From: Paraburkholderia dioscoreae
GTDB lineage: Bacteria; Pseudomonadota; Gammaproteobacteria; Burkholderiales; Burkholderiaceae
Assembly (NCBI RefSeq): GCF_902459535.1
Contig: NZ_LR699553.1
Location: 2,480,001 to 2,544,000 of the forward strand
Direction of reading: 5' to 3'
Length of the DNA: 64,000 bases
Position numbers and translations under genes: made by a program. Every line of letters begins with the position of its first letter. Position 1 is the stretch's first letter. Below, piece by piece: positions 51,065 through 59,085 of this stretch. The notes under the pieces were generated by a model. That model saw only the letters and a program-made list of their open reading frames with translations, was not told the DNA's origin and searched no databases.

Positions 51065-53032
51065 TCACCCGTGTTGGGCGAGTGGAGACGGACTGCCCGC
51101 GATGTGCGCCTCGGGCGCCGCATGCCCAGAAGCGCCGGTCCCCGCACTGGCTACCTCCGTGGCGTTCTGTTGCGGTGCGCTTGCCGGCGCCGCGTCGCCG
51201 GCCATCAGTTGCAGCAGCGTGGCCTGGTCGAGCACTTCGCACTCCAGCAAGCGCCGGGCAATGCGATCCAGCTGCGCGCGGCTGCCGGCGAGCGTGCGCG
51301 TCACGCGTTCATGGGCCTCGGCCAGTTCGCGCCGAACTTCGTCGTCGACCAGCTTCGCGGTGCTTTCGCTGAAACGCTCGCCTCGCCCAGCCGCCGACGG
51401 ATAGCCCATGCCGGGATCGCTGCTGTCGAACGTGAAAAGTCCCAACTGTTCACTCATTCCATAGCGTGTAACCATATGCCGCACTAGCGCGGTTGCCCGG
51501 TCCAGATCGTTCTCGGCGCCGGTCGATACGTCGCCGAAGACGATCTCCTCCGCCACGCGTCCGCCGAGATACGCGTCGAGCCGGTCCAGCAGTTCGCTCT
51601 TGCGCAGCACGTAGCGGTCTTCGGTCGGCACCTGCTGCGTATAGCCAAGCGCGGCGACGCCGCGCGGAATGATCGACACCTTCTTGACGGGGTCGCAATG
51701 CGGCCGGCTCAGCGCGACCAGTGCGTGCCCCGCTTCGTGGTAGGCAATGGTGATCTTTTCCTGTTCGTTCATGACGCGGCTTCTGCGTTCCATGCCGGTC
51801 ATCGCCCGGTCGATCGCTTCGTCGAAATCCACCATGCCGACCGCGGATTTGTCGAGTTCGGCCGCATGCAGGGCGGCTTCGTTGACCACGTTGGCGAGAT
51901 CGGCTCCGGCAAAACCGGGCGTGCGTGACGCAATTTCGGCCAGATCGACGTCCGCTGCGAGAGTAACTTTCTTCACATGGACCTGCAGAATCTGGCGACG
52001 TCCGTTGAGGTCCGGGCGGTCGATGGCAATGTGCCGGTCAAAGCGCCCTGGACGCAGCAATGCCGGATCGAGAATCTCGGGGCGATTGGTCGCCGCCAGA
52101 ATGATCACGCCGGAATTCGGCTGAAATCCGTCCATCTCCACCAGCAGTTGATTCAGGGTTTGCTCGCGTTCGTCGTTGCCGGACGTGACTCCGGCGCCAC
52201 GCACTTTACCGAGGGCATCCAGTTCGTCGATAAAGACGATGCACGGCGCCTTCTTCTGCGCCTGTTCGAACAGGTCGCGCACCCGCGCCGCCCCCACTCC
52301 CACGAACATCTCGACGAACGCCGACCCGCTGATCGAAAAGAACGGCACGCCCGCTTCCCCCGCCACGGCCTTGGCAAGCAAAGTCTTGCCGGTCCCCGGC
52401 GCGCCGACGATCAGAACGCCCTTGGGGATCTTGCCTCCCAGGCGCCGATAGCGCTCGGCGTTACGCAAAAATTCGACAATCTGTTTCAGTTCGGCTTTTG
52501 CTTCGTCAATGCCCGCGATGTCGTCGAATGTGACATCGGTGTCCTGCGCCACGTAGACCCTAGGCTTGCTTTTGCCGATCCCGCTGAAATCACGCAAGCC
52601 GCCGCCACCGCGCCGCATGAATACGCTCCAGATCGCCGCGAGCATCAGGATGGGGACGATCCAGCCGAGCACCGCGCCCAACCCTATCCTGTCGGCTACA
52701 CCGGTATAACGAACGCCCGAGTTGGCCAGATCTTCGATCAGGTGATCGTCGCTCACCCGCACGGTCGAAAAGCGCCACGGCTCGCCATTGGCGGCGAGTC
52801 CGCTCGCAGCGGATGCCGGCAGCAAAGGAGCAGCCCCGGGCATCCGCACGCTTCCGGTGATCTGGTCCGAGCCGATCTCCAGGTTATCGAGCTGCCGGGC
52901 GACCAGCAACCGGTGAAAGTCGCTGTACGCGATCGCTTCGGTCGGCTGCCGGTACAGGAAGATCTGCGCGAGAAGCAGCAGCACGACGCCGATCGGTATC
53001 AGTACACCCGTGTAATTTGATTTTTCATTCAT
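51065..53032 (-). CDS. ftsH: ATP-dependent zinc metalloprotease FtsH (accessory copy)
   Basis: A 655-residue membrane AAA protease: two N-terminal spans bracketing a periplasmic domain, AAA domain with Walker A GAPGTGKT and Walker B IVFIDELDALG, SRH around ATNRPEILDPALLRPGRFDR, and the zinc site HEAGH (AYHEAGHALV) followed by a distal Asp in GAENDLDRATALV. It degrades misfolded and regulatory proteins. Its sequence and stress-locus location suggest a second copy beside the usual housekeeping FtsH. It lies 60 bases after the zinc-ribbon gene in an FNR-headed operon. Confidence 0.88.
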   Translation of the reverse strand: MNEKSNYTGVLIPIGVVLLLLAQIFLYRQPTEAIAYSDFHRLLVARQLDNLEIGSDQITGSVRMPGAAPLLPASAASGLAANGEPWRFSTVRVSDDHLIEDLANSGVRYTGVADRIGLGAVLGWIVPILMLAAIWSVFMRRGGGGLRDFSGIGKSKPRVYVAQDTDVTFDDIAGIDEAKAELKQIVEFLRNAERYRRLGGKIPKGVLIVGAPGTGKTLLAKAVAGEAGVPFFSISGSAFVEMFVGVGAARVRDLFEQAQKKAPCIVFIDELDALGKVRGAGVTSGNDEREQTLNQLLVEMDGFQPNSGVIILAATNRPEILDPALLRPGRFDRHIAIDRPDLNGRRQILQVHVKKVTLAADVDLAEIASRTPGFAGADLANVVNEAALHAAELDKSAVGMVDFDEAIDRAMTGMERRSRVMNEQEKITIAYHEAGHALVALSRPHCDPVKKVSIIPRGVAALGYTQQVPTEDRYVLRKSELLDRLDAYLGGRVAEEIVFGDVSTGAENDLDRATALVRHMVTRYGMSEQLGLFTFDSSDPGMGYPSAAGRGERFSESTAKLVDDEVRRELAEAHERVTRTLAGSRAQLDRIARRLLECEVLDQATLLQLMAGDAAPASAPQQNATEVASAGTGASGHAAPEAHIAGSPSPLAQHG

Positions 53033-53092
53033 CGCCGTTTGCGTCGATCGTCAGACAGCTGGGAGGAAAACCGGCCTTGCCTGTCTCGCTTG

Positions 53093-53605
53093 TCACCTGG
53101 CCGAAGAGCGGACCCAATGGGCGCGCAGAAGCCCTTCGTTGTCGCGATAGCTGATCTCCAGTTCGCCCTGATGCGCATGCAGCATCGCCGCACCGAGGCG
53201 GCGAACCAGATGCGGCCCCGTGGTCTGCACGACGATATGCTCCGGCTGTTGCTGTATATCCATGATCCGTTCGAGCGGATGCTCCTGCTTCTCGCCGTCC
53301 GCCTGATGATGCAGCAACGCCAGAACTTCGTCTGCGCGGTTCAGCAGATAGTCGCCGTCGAAAGTGATTTCTCCGGCCGGTGCCTGCTCGTGAATCCGCT
53401 TGCACGCCGGGCATTGCAACTGATGCATCTGCCCGGCCGAGATACGCCACGTCCAGCGGCCGTCGTCATAAATCGCGCCGCAGTCAGGACAGCGCGACGC
53501 GCCCGCGCTTCGTCCGCGCGACCTGTAACTGTCGTAGATATGCGACTGGGGCTGCTTGTCGCGGCGCATCTGGTTGCGCTTCAATCGTGTCTGTATCGCG
53601 GTCAT
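53093..53605 (-). CDS. Zinc-ribbon protein (BCAM0308-like)
   Basis: A 170-residue protein with a treble-clef/zinc ribbon made of CPDCGAIY and CPACKRIHEQ, 30 residues apart, after a basic N-terminus (TRLKRNQMRRDKQ). The C-terminal part (ERIMDIQQQPEHIVVQTTGPHLVRRLG) resembles the NMD3-like fold. It matches, from memory, a family named after a B. cenocepacia lxa-locus gene. GAGGGG stands seven bases before the ATG. It sits between the BON gene and ftsH. Confidence 0.65.
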   Translation of the reverse strand: MTAIQTRLKRNQMRRDKQPQSHIYDSYRSRGRSAGASRCPDCGAIYDDGRWTWRISAGQMHQLQCPACKRIHEQAPAGEITFDGDYLLNRADEVLALLHHQADGEKQEHPLERIMDIQQQPEHIVVQTTGPHLVRRLGAAMLHAHQGELEISYRDNEGLLRAHWVRSSAR

Positions 53606-53671
53606 TTCGAAGCCCCTCGGGGGTAAAAGTCACAGTTGATTCGAACAGGATGGGAAGGCCTGCAGCACGAC

Positions 53672-54322
53672 TCATGCAACGACTAACTGGTCGACTACCC
53701 ACCGCACTCCCTTGGTGCCCCAGGCGACACCGCACGCCACACGCTTGTCGAGGAGCGACTCGGCCACGCCGGTCAACCGGACCACGCCGTCGTGGACGTC
53801 GACCGAAATGCCGCCTGACTCGCGCCGCGAGCGCCGCTGCAAGGCTTCGGCGATCTGTTTGCTGACATCGGCCGCAACCGGATCGATTCGTACCTCGATC
53901 TGATTGGCCACGCCGACGACCCCTCGCATTCGAGTCACGAGTACTTCGGCCATCTGGCGCTGGAAGCCGTAATCCACCGCGCCGGTGAGCGTGACGCAAC
54001 CGTGTTCCACCACTACGCGTATAGCGTCTTCGGGAAGTCCTTCCTGCCATTGCAGCGCCGAGACGATCGCGGCGGCCAGATCTTCGTCTGTATGCCTCAA
54101 CGGGGACGGCGCACGGACCACCAGGTCGAGCACGACCGCACGACTGCCGGCTACCCGCTGCACCGCTTTCTGCAAAGCGAGTTTCTGGGCGCAACTGTTC
54201 ACGGAACCTTCAAGGGTGACGATACGGTTGAGCACCGTGGCGGTGACGTTTCTGGCATCGAGCGCAGGATCCCAAAGCAACTCCTGATCCACGTCATGCT
54301 TGAGTTCCAGATCTGATTTCAT
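53672..54322 (-). CDS. Three-BON-domain protein, copy 1
   Basis: A 216-residue cytoplasmic protein starting MKSDLELKHDVDQELLWDPAL. Three BON repeats can be traced: each has a helix ending in a (V/I)xG or GxV turn and a strand pattern like VTLEGSVNS, VTLTGAVDYG, VRLTGVAES. There is no signal peptide. BON domains bind phospholipid or peptidoglycan in other proteins; soluble triple-BON proteins are induced under low oxygen in Burkholderia. It is the first gene of an FNR-headed operon with the zinc ribbon and ftsH. Confidence 0.82.
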   Translation of the reverse strand: MKSDLELKHDVDQELLWDPALDARNVTATVLNRIVTLEGSVNSCAQKLALQKAVQRVAGSRAVVLDLVVRAPSPLRHTDEDLAAAIVSALQWQEGLPEDAIRVVVEHGCVTLTGAVDYGFQRQMAEVLVTRMRGVVGVANQIEVRIDPVAADVSKQIAEALQRRSRRESGGISVDVHDGVVRLTGVAESLLDKRVACGVAWGTKGVRWVVDQLVVA

Positions 54323-54442
54323 CGGTATCTCCTGCCGCTGTACGCCAGCTATGCGCCCTTCGTCGTGCGCGATGCGCGCCGTGAATGCGAAAGGATCCGG
54401 GAACGGATGCGTGAACCATAGTCCCGCGCCAGCGACTTCCGG

Positions 54443-54456
54443 TTGACTCAGGTCAA
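54443..54456 (-). promoter_or_regulatory. FNR/Anr-type site for BON1-zinc ribbon-ftsH operon
   Basis: TTGACTCAGGTCAA. On the minus strand a TATGGT -10-like box (54420-54415) follows after 22 bases. Confidence 0.72.
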
Positions 54457-54523
54457 GCGCGATCGGACCACATCACCGGCATGCGCTGCGTTGCGCCGTT
54501 CGCTCGCCGCAGCCACGCCGGGA

Positions 54524-54537
54524 TTGATGCACGTCAA
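54524..54537 (+). promoter_or_regulatory. FNR/Anr-type site for the PfkB kinase operon
   Basis: TTGATGCACGTCAA, followed after 21 bases by TATGCT (54559-54564). Confidence 0.75.
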
Positions 54538-54726
54538 CCGGCCGCAAGACCCCGCGCCTATGCTGAGCAAAACCCCAGCGCCTATGACTGAAACAGTCAC
54601 GGCAAGGCGATGCGGACGATCCGGTTCGACGGATGATCGGAGTGTCGTTGGCGAAGCGCACAAGGCCGGCGTGCATATCGGTCTGTGCGGGCAGGCGCCG
54701 CGACGAAACCAAAGAGGCTGCCGACC

Positions 54727-55659
54727 ATGCCGGAAATCGTGACGATCACGCTCAACCCCGCCGTCGATGTCGCGACATCGATCGAACGGGTGGTTGATAC
54801 TCGCAAGTTGAGATGCAGCGCCGCGCGGCGTGATCCGGGCGGCGGCGGGATCAACGTCGCGCGCGTCATACAGCGTCTTGGCGGCGACTGTTCAGCCTTC
54901 TATCTCGCGGGCGGCGCAACCGGCCAGATGCTGAGACGGCTGCTGGACGCCGAAGCGTTCACAGGCGTCTGTATTGAGATCGCCGGGGAAACGCGCGAGA
55001 ATTTCTCGGTCCACGAGCAGTCCACCGGTCTGGAATACCGCTTCGTGCTGCCGGGTCCGACGCTCGCCGCGTTCGAATGGCAACGCTGCATCAACGAGGT
55101 CACCGCACTGAAAGCACCACCGCGCTATCTGGTGATGAGCGGCAGCCTGCCTCCCGGTGCGCCGGCCGACATTTACGCGCAGCTCGCCCGCCTTGCCTGC
55201 GCTCAGGAAACGCGGGTCGTGCTCGACACATCGGGCCCGGCGCTCGACGCGGCGCTCGCAGCAGGGGTCTGGCTCGTCAAGCCCAGCCTGAACGAGTTGC
55301 GCGATCTCACGGGCCGGCCGCTGGTCGAAGAAGCCGAATGGATTGCCGCTGCGCAGGACATCGTGCGATCCGGCCATGCCCGGATCGTCGCGCTGACGCT
55401 CGGCGAGCAAGGCGCGCTGCTGGTTACGGCGGACCGCTGCTTGCGGGCGGCGGGATTGCCGGTGAAAGTGTCCAGTTCGATCGGTGCCGGCGACAGCTTT
55501 GTCGGTGCGCTAATCTGGGCTCTGAACCGAGGTGCAGGTATCGACGAAGCATTTCGCTATGGCATGGCCGCAGCGTCGGCGACTTTGCTGGGTGCCGGCA
55601 CAGCGCTTTGTGAGCGCGGGGAAATCGAGCGGCTCTATCGCGAGATATCGATCAGGTAA
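54727..55659 (+). CDS. PfkB-family hexose/phosphohexose kinase
   Basis: A 310-residue ribokinase-fold protein of the 1-phosphofructokinase branch: TLNPAVDVATSIERV at the N-terminus, GGGGINVARVI substrate loop, and the C-terminal anion hole SIGAGDSFVGAL with the catalytic Asp. It phosphorylates a sugar phosphate such as fructose 6-phosphate or fructose 1-phosphate. The ATG at 54727 matches the conserved N-terminus. It precedes the phosphoribosyltransferase and is under an FNR-type promoter, which suits glycolytic flux without oxygen. Confidence 0.85.
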   Translation: MPEIVTITLNPAVDVATSIERVVDTRKLRCSAARRDPGGGGINVARVIQRLGGDCSAFYLAGGATGQMLRRLLDAEAFTGVCIEIAGETRENFSVHEQSTGLEYRFVLPGPTLAAFEWQRCINEVTALKAPPRYLVMSGSLPPGAPADIYAQLARLACAQETRVVLDTSGPALDAALAAGVWLVKPSLNELRDLTGRPLVEEAEWIAAAQDIVRSGHARIVALTLGEQGALLVTADRCLRAAGLPVKVSSSIGAGDSFVGALIWALNRGAGIDEAFRYGMAAASATLLGAGTALCERGEIERLYREISIR

Positions 55660-55702
55660 GCGACAGGTATGGCTGTGCCGCGCATCCGGAGGGAGGCGGG
55701 AA

Positions 55703-55759
55703 ATGGCAGGATCTCTTCGCAGGACAGGCGCTTCATGGGCCGAAGCGGTGATGCCATGA
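55703..55759 (+). CDS. Possible 18-residue leader peptide
   Basis: A short frame MAGSLRRTGASWAEAVMP preceded by a strong GGAGGGAGG, ending in an ATGA overlap with the phosphoribosyltransferase ATG. It may couple translation of the downstream gene; it may also just be a by-product of the purine-rich sequence. Confidence 0.25.
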   Translation: MAGSLRRTGASWAEAVMP

Positions 55760-56430
55760 ACCCGGACCGGATGGCGACCGCGCCGCCGTTCAGCGACCGC
55801 GCCGAAGCAGGACGCATGCTTGCACGGCAGTTGAGCGAATACGCGGGACGTCGCGATGCGATCGTGCTGGCGTTGCCGCGCGGCGGTGTGCCGGTCGGCT
55901 ATGAGGTCGCGCGGGTGCTGGGCGTCGAACTCGACGTGCTGATCGTGCGCAAGCTGGGCGTACCGCATTACCCGGAACTGGCTATGGGCGCGATCGCCTC
56001 CGGCGGCGCACTCTATCTCGATGAGCAGACCATCCGCATGGCAGGCGTCACCCAGCCGGAAGTCGTCGCCGTACTCGACGACGAACGCCGCGAACTGGCA
56101 CGGCGAGAAGCGCTATATCGCGGACAGCGGCCGCCGCTGAATCTGGAAGGCCGCACAGCCATCGTCGTCGACGACGGCATCGCCACCGGCTCATCGGTAC
56201 GTGTCGCCATCGAGGCTTTGCGCACCGGCAAGCCCGCTCGAATCGTGGTGGCCGTACCGGTCGCGCCGGAAAGCACGGCAAAACGGCTGGCCGGGCTCGC
56301 CGACGAGTTTGTCTGCACCCGCCCTGCGCGACACTTCGACGGCGTCGGCCCGTTCTATCAGGACTTCGGGCAGACAAGCGACGCTGAAGTATGCGCGCTT
56401 CTCGCTCGCGCCCATCAGGACATACCGTAA
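55756..56430 (+). CDS. Phosphoribosyltransferase-fold protein
   Basis: A 224-residue type I PRTase. The PRPP loop is IVVDDGIATGSS (VDDG, not the full VDDGITTG of classical PRTases but close) and a second loop ALPRGGVPVGYEVA. Unlike purine salvage enzymes it lacks a clear base-recognition hood, and is of the predicted PRTase group often linked to erythromycin-esterase or stress genes. Start choice 55756 versus 55669 is unresolved; 55756 overlaps a small ORF with a strong Shine-Dalgarno. It lies 96 bases after the PfkB kinase. Confidence 0.75.
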   Translation: MNPDRMATAPPFSDRAEAGRMLARQLSEYAGRRDAIVLALPRGGVPVGYEVARVLGVELDVLIVRKLGVPHYPELAMGAIASGGALYLDEQTIRMAGVTQPEVVAVLDDERRELARREALYRGQRPPLNLEGRTAIVVDDGIATGSSVRVAIEALRTGKPARIVVAVPVAPESTAKRLAGLADEFVCTRPARHFDGVGPFYQDFGQTSDAEVCALLARAHQDIP

Positions 56431-56527
56431 TACACCCGCCCCGCCATTTCTCGCCGTGCGCGAGTTTCGCCCAATGGCTCGATGACAACAACAGCGACTG
56501 TTATGCATCGCTGGAAATCGCGCAGCC

Positions 56528-56737
56528 TCATTCCTGCGGAACCCAGCTATCGCCATACTTGACATAGGATCGCTTCACCGCGGCCCAGGCAATGCGATGG
56601 GCAATCTCCTCGCAGCGCGCATCCTCCGAGTGGGCCGCATAGGCGTGGTTGAAAGCGGCCCGATAGATGTCCTGCGCATGCTCCGGCAAGTGGCCTCGCA
56701 CTGGCGAAGGTAGATCCGCGTTGGAATAGTAGGGCAT
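56528..56737 (-). CDS. chaB: ChaB-family protein
   Basis: A 69-residue protein: MPYYSNADLPSPVRGHLPEHAQDIYRAAFNHA in pieces matches ChaB, a small protein first associated with the ChaA cation antiporter; ends YVKYGDSWVPQE. GAGAGG lies just before the ATG. No ChaA is nearby. Monocistronic; convergent with the PRTase gene. Confidence 0.8.
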   Translation of the reverse strand: MPYYSNADLPSPVRGHLPEHAQDIYRAAFNHAYAAHSEDARCEEIAHRIAWAAVKRSYVKYGDSWVPQE

Positions 56738-56806
56738 AGCCTCTCTCTAAAGATCTGAAAACCGTCCTGGAAGCTACGGAACCAGCCCCCTACCGTTCAC
56801 AAGTTT

Positions 56807-57817
56807 TTACCGCGTGGAAGATCGCGTAGCCTGAGTAGAAGGAACCTGAGCCTGCGAGCCGTCAACGAAAGCACTTTCAAATGCTCGCGCGAATTCCCCC
56901 AGCCTATTCTGCGCAAGCCGACCGATGCCCGCCGCAGCCTCCCGCCCTCCGCCGCCTGCGAATTGCCTGCACAGGTCGGCGGCTCCATAAGGGTGAGCGA
57001 GTGGAGCCCGCACGCTCACCATGTATTCGCCCTGAACGCTTTGACTCAGCACGGCGTGAGCAAGGTCAGGAAAACTCGTCGCCAGAAAATTGCCGAAAGC
57101 GCCGCGCACCCGTCGCGCCCACGGTTCATCGGGCAGCAGATAGATTTTTCCGCCCGCCATAACACTCTCCGGCGGCAAGCTCAAGGCCAGTTCCATGTCC
57201 CGGCGTAGTGCGTCGCACAGCGCGCGCGCAATCGGCTCGTTCGCCGCGAAGTCGAATGGGCTGGAGTAAGGGCGCACAGTTCTGTAAAGGCTGGCAGGCG
57301 GGATCAGCAGATCTGCCTCGCTCTCCCCATAGGCGTTGTAATTGATCGCCTCTCCCAGTTCGCGCAACTGTTCGGCTTGCTCCGGTTCGAGTGCGCATGT
57401 CGCGGCGAGGGTGCGGGCCGCGTGCAAGAGGTTGTCGCCATAGGCGCCGACGAGCGCCCAAAGGCGGTGCTGTCCTCCCACATGACGATCCACGAGCAGG
57501 CTCGTACAAATGTCGGGCGTCGTGTCGATGTAGAGCTTCAGGTTGGACGCTTCGGGAATGGCTCCTGCGAAGTGGTGATCGAAGTACTCCACTTCGGCTC
57601 CGTGTCGAAGCAATGCAAGCAAGGCTGTCCGATTGGAATCCAGAGAGATGTCCAGCACGGTCACGGAGAGGCCCGCCCCGAGCGGAACGCGGCCGAGCAG
57701 TTCCACGTCGCGCTTGACGCCGGTGATCAATACAGACCGCAATGGCTTCGACAGGCGCAACTGATGCAGTGCGCAGATTCCGTCGGCATCGCCATTGAAC
57801 ACATCGAAATGTTTCAT
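56807..57817 (-). CDS. DHH-family phosphoesterase
   Basis: A 336-residue protein with the DHH phosphoesterase motifs: NGDADGICALHQL (motif I, in place of DxDG), EYFDHHFAGAIPE (DHH) and a C-terminal DHHA1-like RQFAGGGGREAAAGIG. The family includes cyclic-di-AMP/oligonucleotide phosphodiesterases and RecJ-like nucleases; the compact size suggests a phosphodiesterase-type function, substrate unknown. The ATG is at 57817. An FNR-type site is 147 bases upstream. Confidence 0.8.
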   Translation of the reverse strand: MKHFDVFNGDADGICALHQLRLSKPLRSVLITGVKRDVELLGRVPLGAGLSVTVLDISLDSNRTALLALLRHGAEVEYFDHHFAGAIPEASNLKLYIDTTPDICTSLLVDRHVGGQHRLWALVGAYGDNLLHAARTLAATCALEPEQAEQLRELGEAINYNAYGESEADLLIPPASLYRTVRPYSSPFDFAANEPIARALCDALRRDMELALSLPPESVMAGGKIYLLPDEPWARRVRGAFGNFLATSFPDLAHAVLSQSVQGEYMVSVRAPLAHPYGAADLCRQFAGGGGREAAAGIGRLAQNRLGEFARAFESAFVDGSQAQVPSTQATRSSTR

Positions 57818-57963
57818 GCCCTGTCACCGTACCGGATAGCGTCGCCAAAAAAACAGATCCACGATTTCAGTGAATACAGCCCCGATGTCAGCATTGTGCA
57901 CCAGCAGGTTTCTAGCCACTGACAGCGCTCCGATTCACTCTATTCGCCGACTTATCCTCGATA

Positions 57964-57977
57964 TTGACATGGCTCAA
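57964..57977 (-). promoter_or_regulatory. FNR/Anr-type site for the DHH phosphoesterase
   Basis: TTGACATGGCTCAA; TAGAGT (57942-57937) lies 21 bases downstream on the minus strand. Confidence 0.65.
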
Positions 57978-58053
57978 TCCCGCGGTTCACCAGGCAGAAG
58001 CGCAAACATGACGAAGCATCATCGCATTCGATCCGCCGGCCGAGCCGATCGCG

Positions 58054-58067
58054 TTGACACACGTCAA
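58054..58067 (+). promoter_or_regulatory. FNR/Anr-type site for the 60-residue membrane protein
   Basis: TTGACACACGTCAA, then TATGCT (58089-58094) after 21 bases. Confidence 0.75.
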
Positions 58068-58131
58068 GCCGTTATGGCGAACGAGCCCTATGCTCGATCC
58101 ATAGCGAAGTTAATCAGGTTCCGGAGGCGAT

Positions 58132-58314
58132 ATGTTGAGAAGTACAGTGCTCGTTGGCCTGTTAATGCTGCCAGGCGCGTTTCTCGTTCTCGGCCTCGCC
58201 TGCATTCATCCGCGCCTTCGCAAGGAAATCGTCCAGTTCAGCGGTCTGTCCCGTCCATTGACGCGGGCGGGTCGCTCCTATGCCGGAATGCGGGCATGGT
58301 TGCTTCAACGCTGA
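58132..58314 (+). CDS. Small single-span membrane protein of the low-oxygen region
   Basis: A 60-residue protein: MLRSTVLVGLLMLPGAFLVL forms one hydrophobic helix, then a basic, helical tail (HPRLRKEIVQFSGLSRPLTR). A good GGAGG precedes the ATG at seven bases, and an FNR-type promoter with correct geometry starts about 30 bases upstream. It is monocistronic. I know no family; the properties fit a small accessory of an inner-membrane complex or a stress membrane peptide. Confidence 0.65.
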   Translation: MLRSTVLVGLLMLPGAFLVLGLACIHPRLRKEIVQFSGLSRPLTRAGRSYAGMRAWLLQR

Positions 58315-58399
58315 CGACAGGTTTCGCGAAATTGCCGGATCAAACGATTGCCTCGTTGCAACGCCGCCGGGCATCGGCCTGCGCGGCTTTGGCATACGA

Positions 58400-58413
58400 T
58401 TGACTCACGTCAA
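58400..58413 (+). promoter_or_regulatory. FNR/Anr-type site for lipocalin-LOG operon
   Basis: TTGACTCACGTCAA, identical to the site at 36546; TGAATA (58436-58441) follows after 22 bases. Confidence 0.7.
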
Positions 58414-58503
58414 TGGCATCGTCGACAATCGCGGTTGAATAATCAGAATAATCACGTGTGTTGCGAACGTAGTCCGTCACGCCGGCCCAATCGGATAATC
58501 CTT

Positions 58504-59085
58504 ATGCACAAGTCAATTGCGTGCATCGCCTCGCTCGCCATCTTCATTGCGGGGTGCGCGCATGATCAAACGGTCCCGCCGCAAGCCCAGGCACCCCAGT
58601 CGGCATGCGTGGCAGGGCCGCCAATCGATCTCGAACGGTACATGGGACGCTGGTACGTCATCGCGGACACACCGTTCCTGAGCGAATCCGATTATGTCGG
58701 CAGCTACGACGAGTGGACGTTGCGCAGCGACGGAAGCATCGACGACAAATATCTCGGCCGGCGTCACGGCTTCGATCAGCCGGCCACGGGAAGCCAGTTC
58801 GTAGCGAAGGTGATGTCCGGAACCGGCAACACGAAATGGCGAGTGGGACTGATCTGGCCGTTCGAAGTGGTGGTCGTCACCGCCTATGTGGACCCCGACT
58901 ATCGTTACACGATTCGCTGCATGGCCGACGGCAATATGCTGTGGGTACTCGCGCGCGCCCCGGTGATGGACGACGCCACCTACGCCGGCATGCTGGCCCG
59001 GCTCGCCGCTATGGGCTTCAACACTGACCGGCTACGCAGGGTTCCGCAAACGGCGGGGCAAGTCGGCCAACCCGATTTTCAATGA
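58504..59085 (+). CDS. blc: Bacterial lipocalin (Blc-like lipoprotein)
   Basis: A 193-residue lipoprotein: signal peptide with lipobox IAGC (residue 18), lipocalin motif GRWYVIADTPFL (GxW) and later TDRLRRVPQ near the third structurally conserved region. Blc binds fatty acids or lysophospholipids at the outer membrane under stress. The Shine-Dalgarno is weak. It overlaps the LOG-family gene by four bases. Confidence 0.82.
   Translation: MHKSIACIASLAIFIAGCAHDQTVPPQAQAPQSACVAGPPIDLERYMGRWYVIADTPFLSESDYVGSYDEWTLRSDGSIDDKYLGRRHGFDQPATGSQFVAKVMSGTGNTKWRVGLIWPFEVVVVTAYVDPDYRYTIRCMADGNMLWVLARAPVMDDATYAGMLARLAAMGFNTDRLRRVPQTAGQVGQPDFQ

Larger units (their letters stand above)
54323..54726. other. 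Divergent regulatory gap with two FNR-type sites
   Basis: 404 bases between BON copy 1 and the PfkB kinase; two FNR-type dyads 68 bases apart, one per direction. No gene supported. Confidence 0.65.
57818..58131. other. Divergent regulatory gap with two FNR-type sites
   Basis: 314 bases holding FNR-type dyads for the DHH gene and the 60-residue protein, 90 bases apart. No gene supported. Confidence 0.65.
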
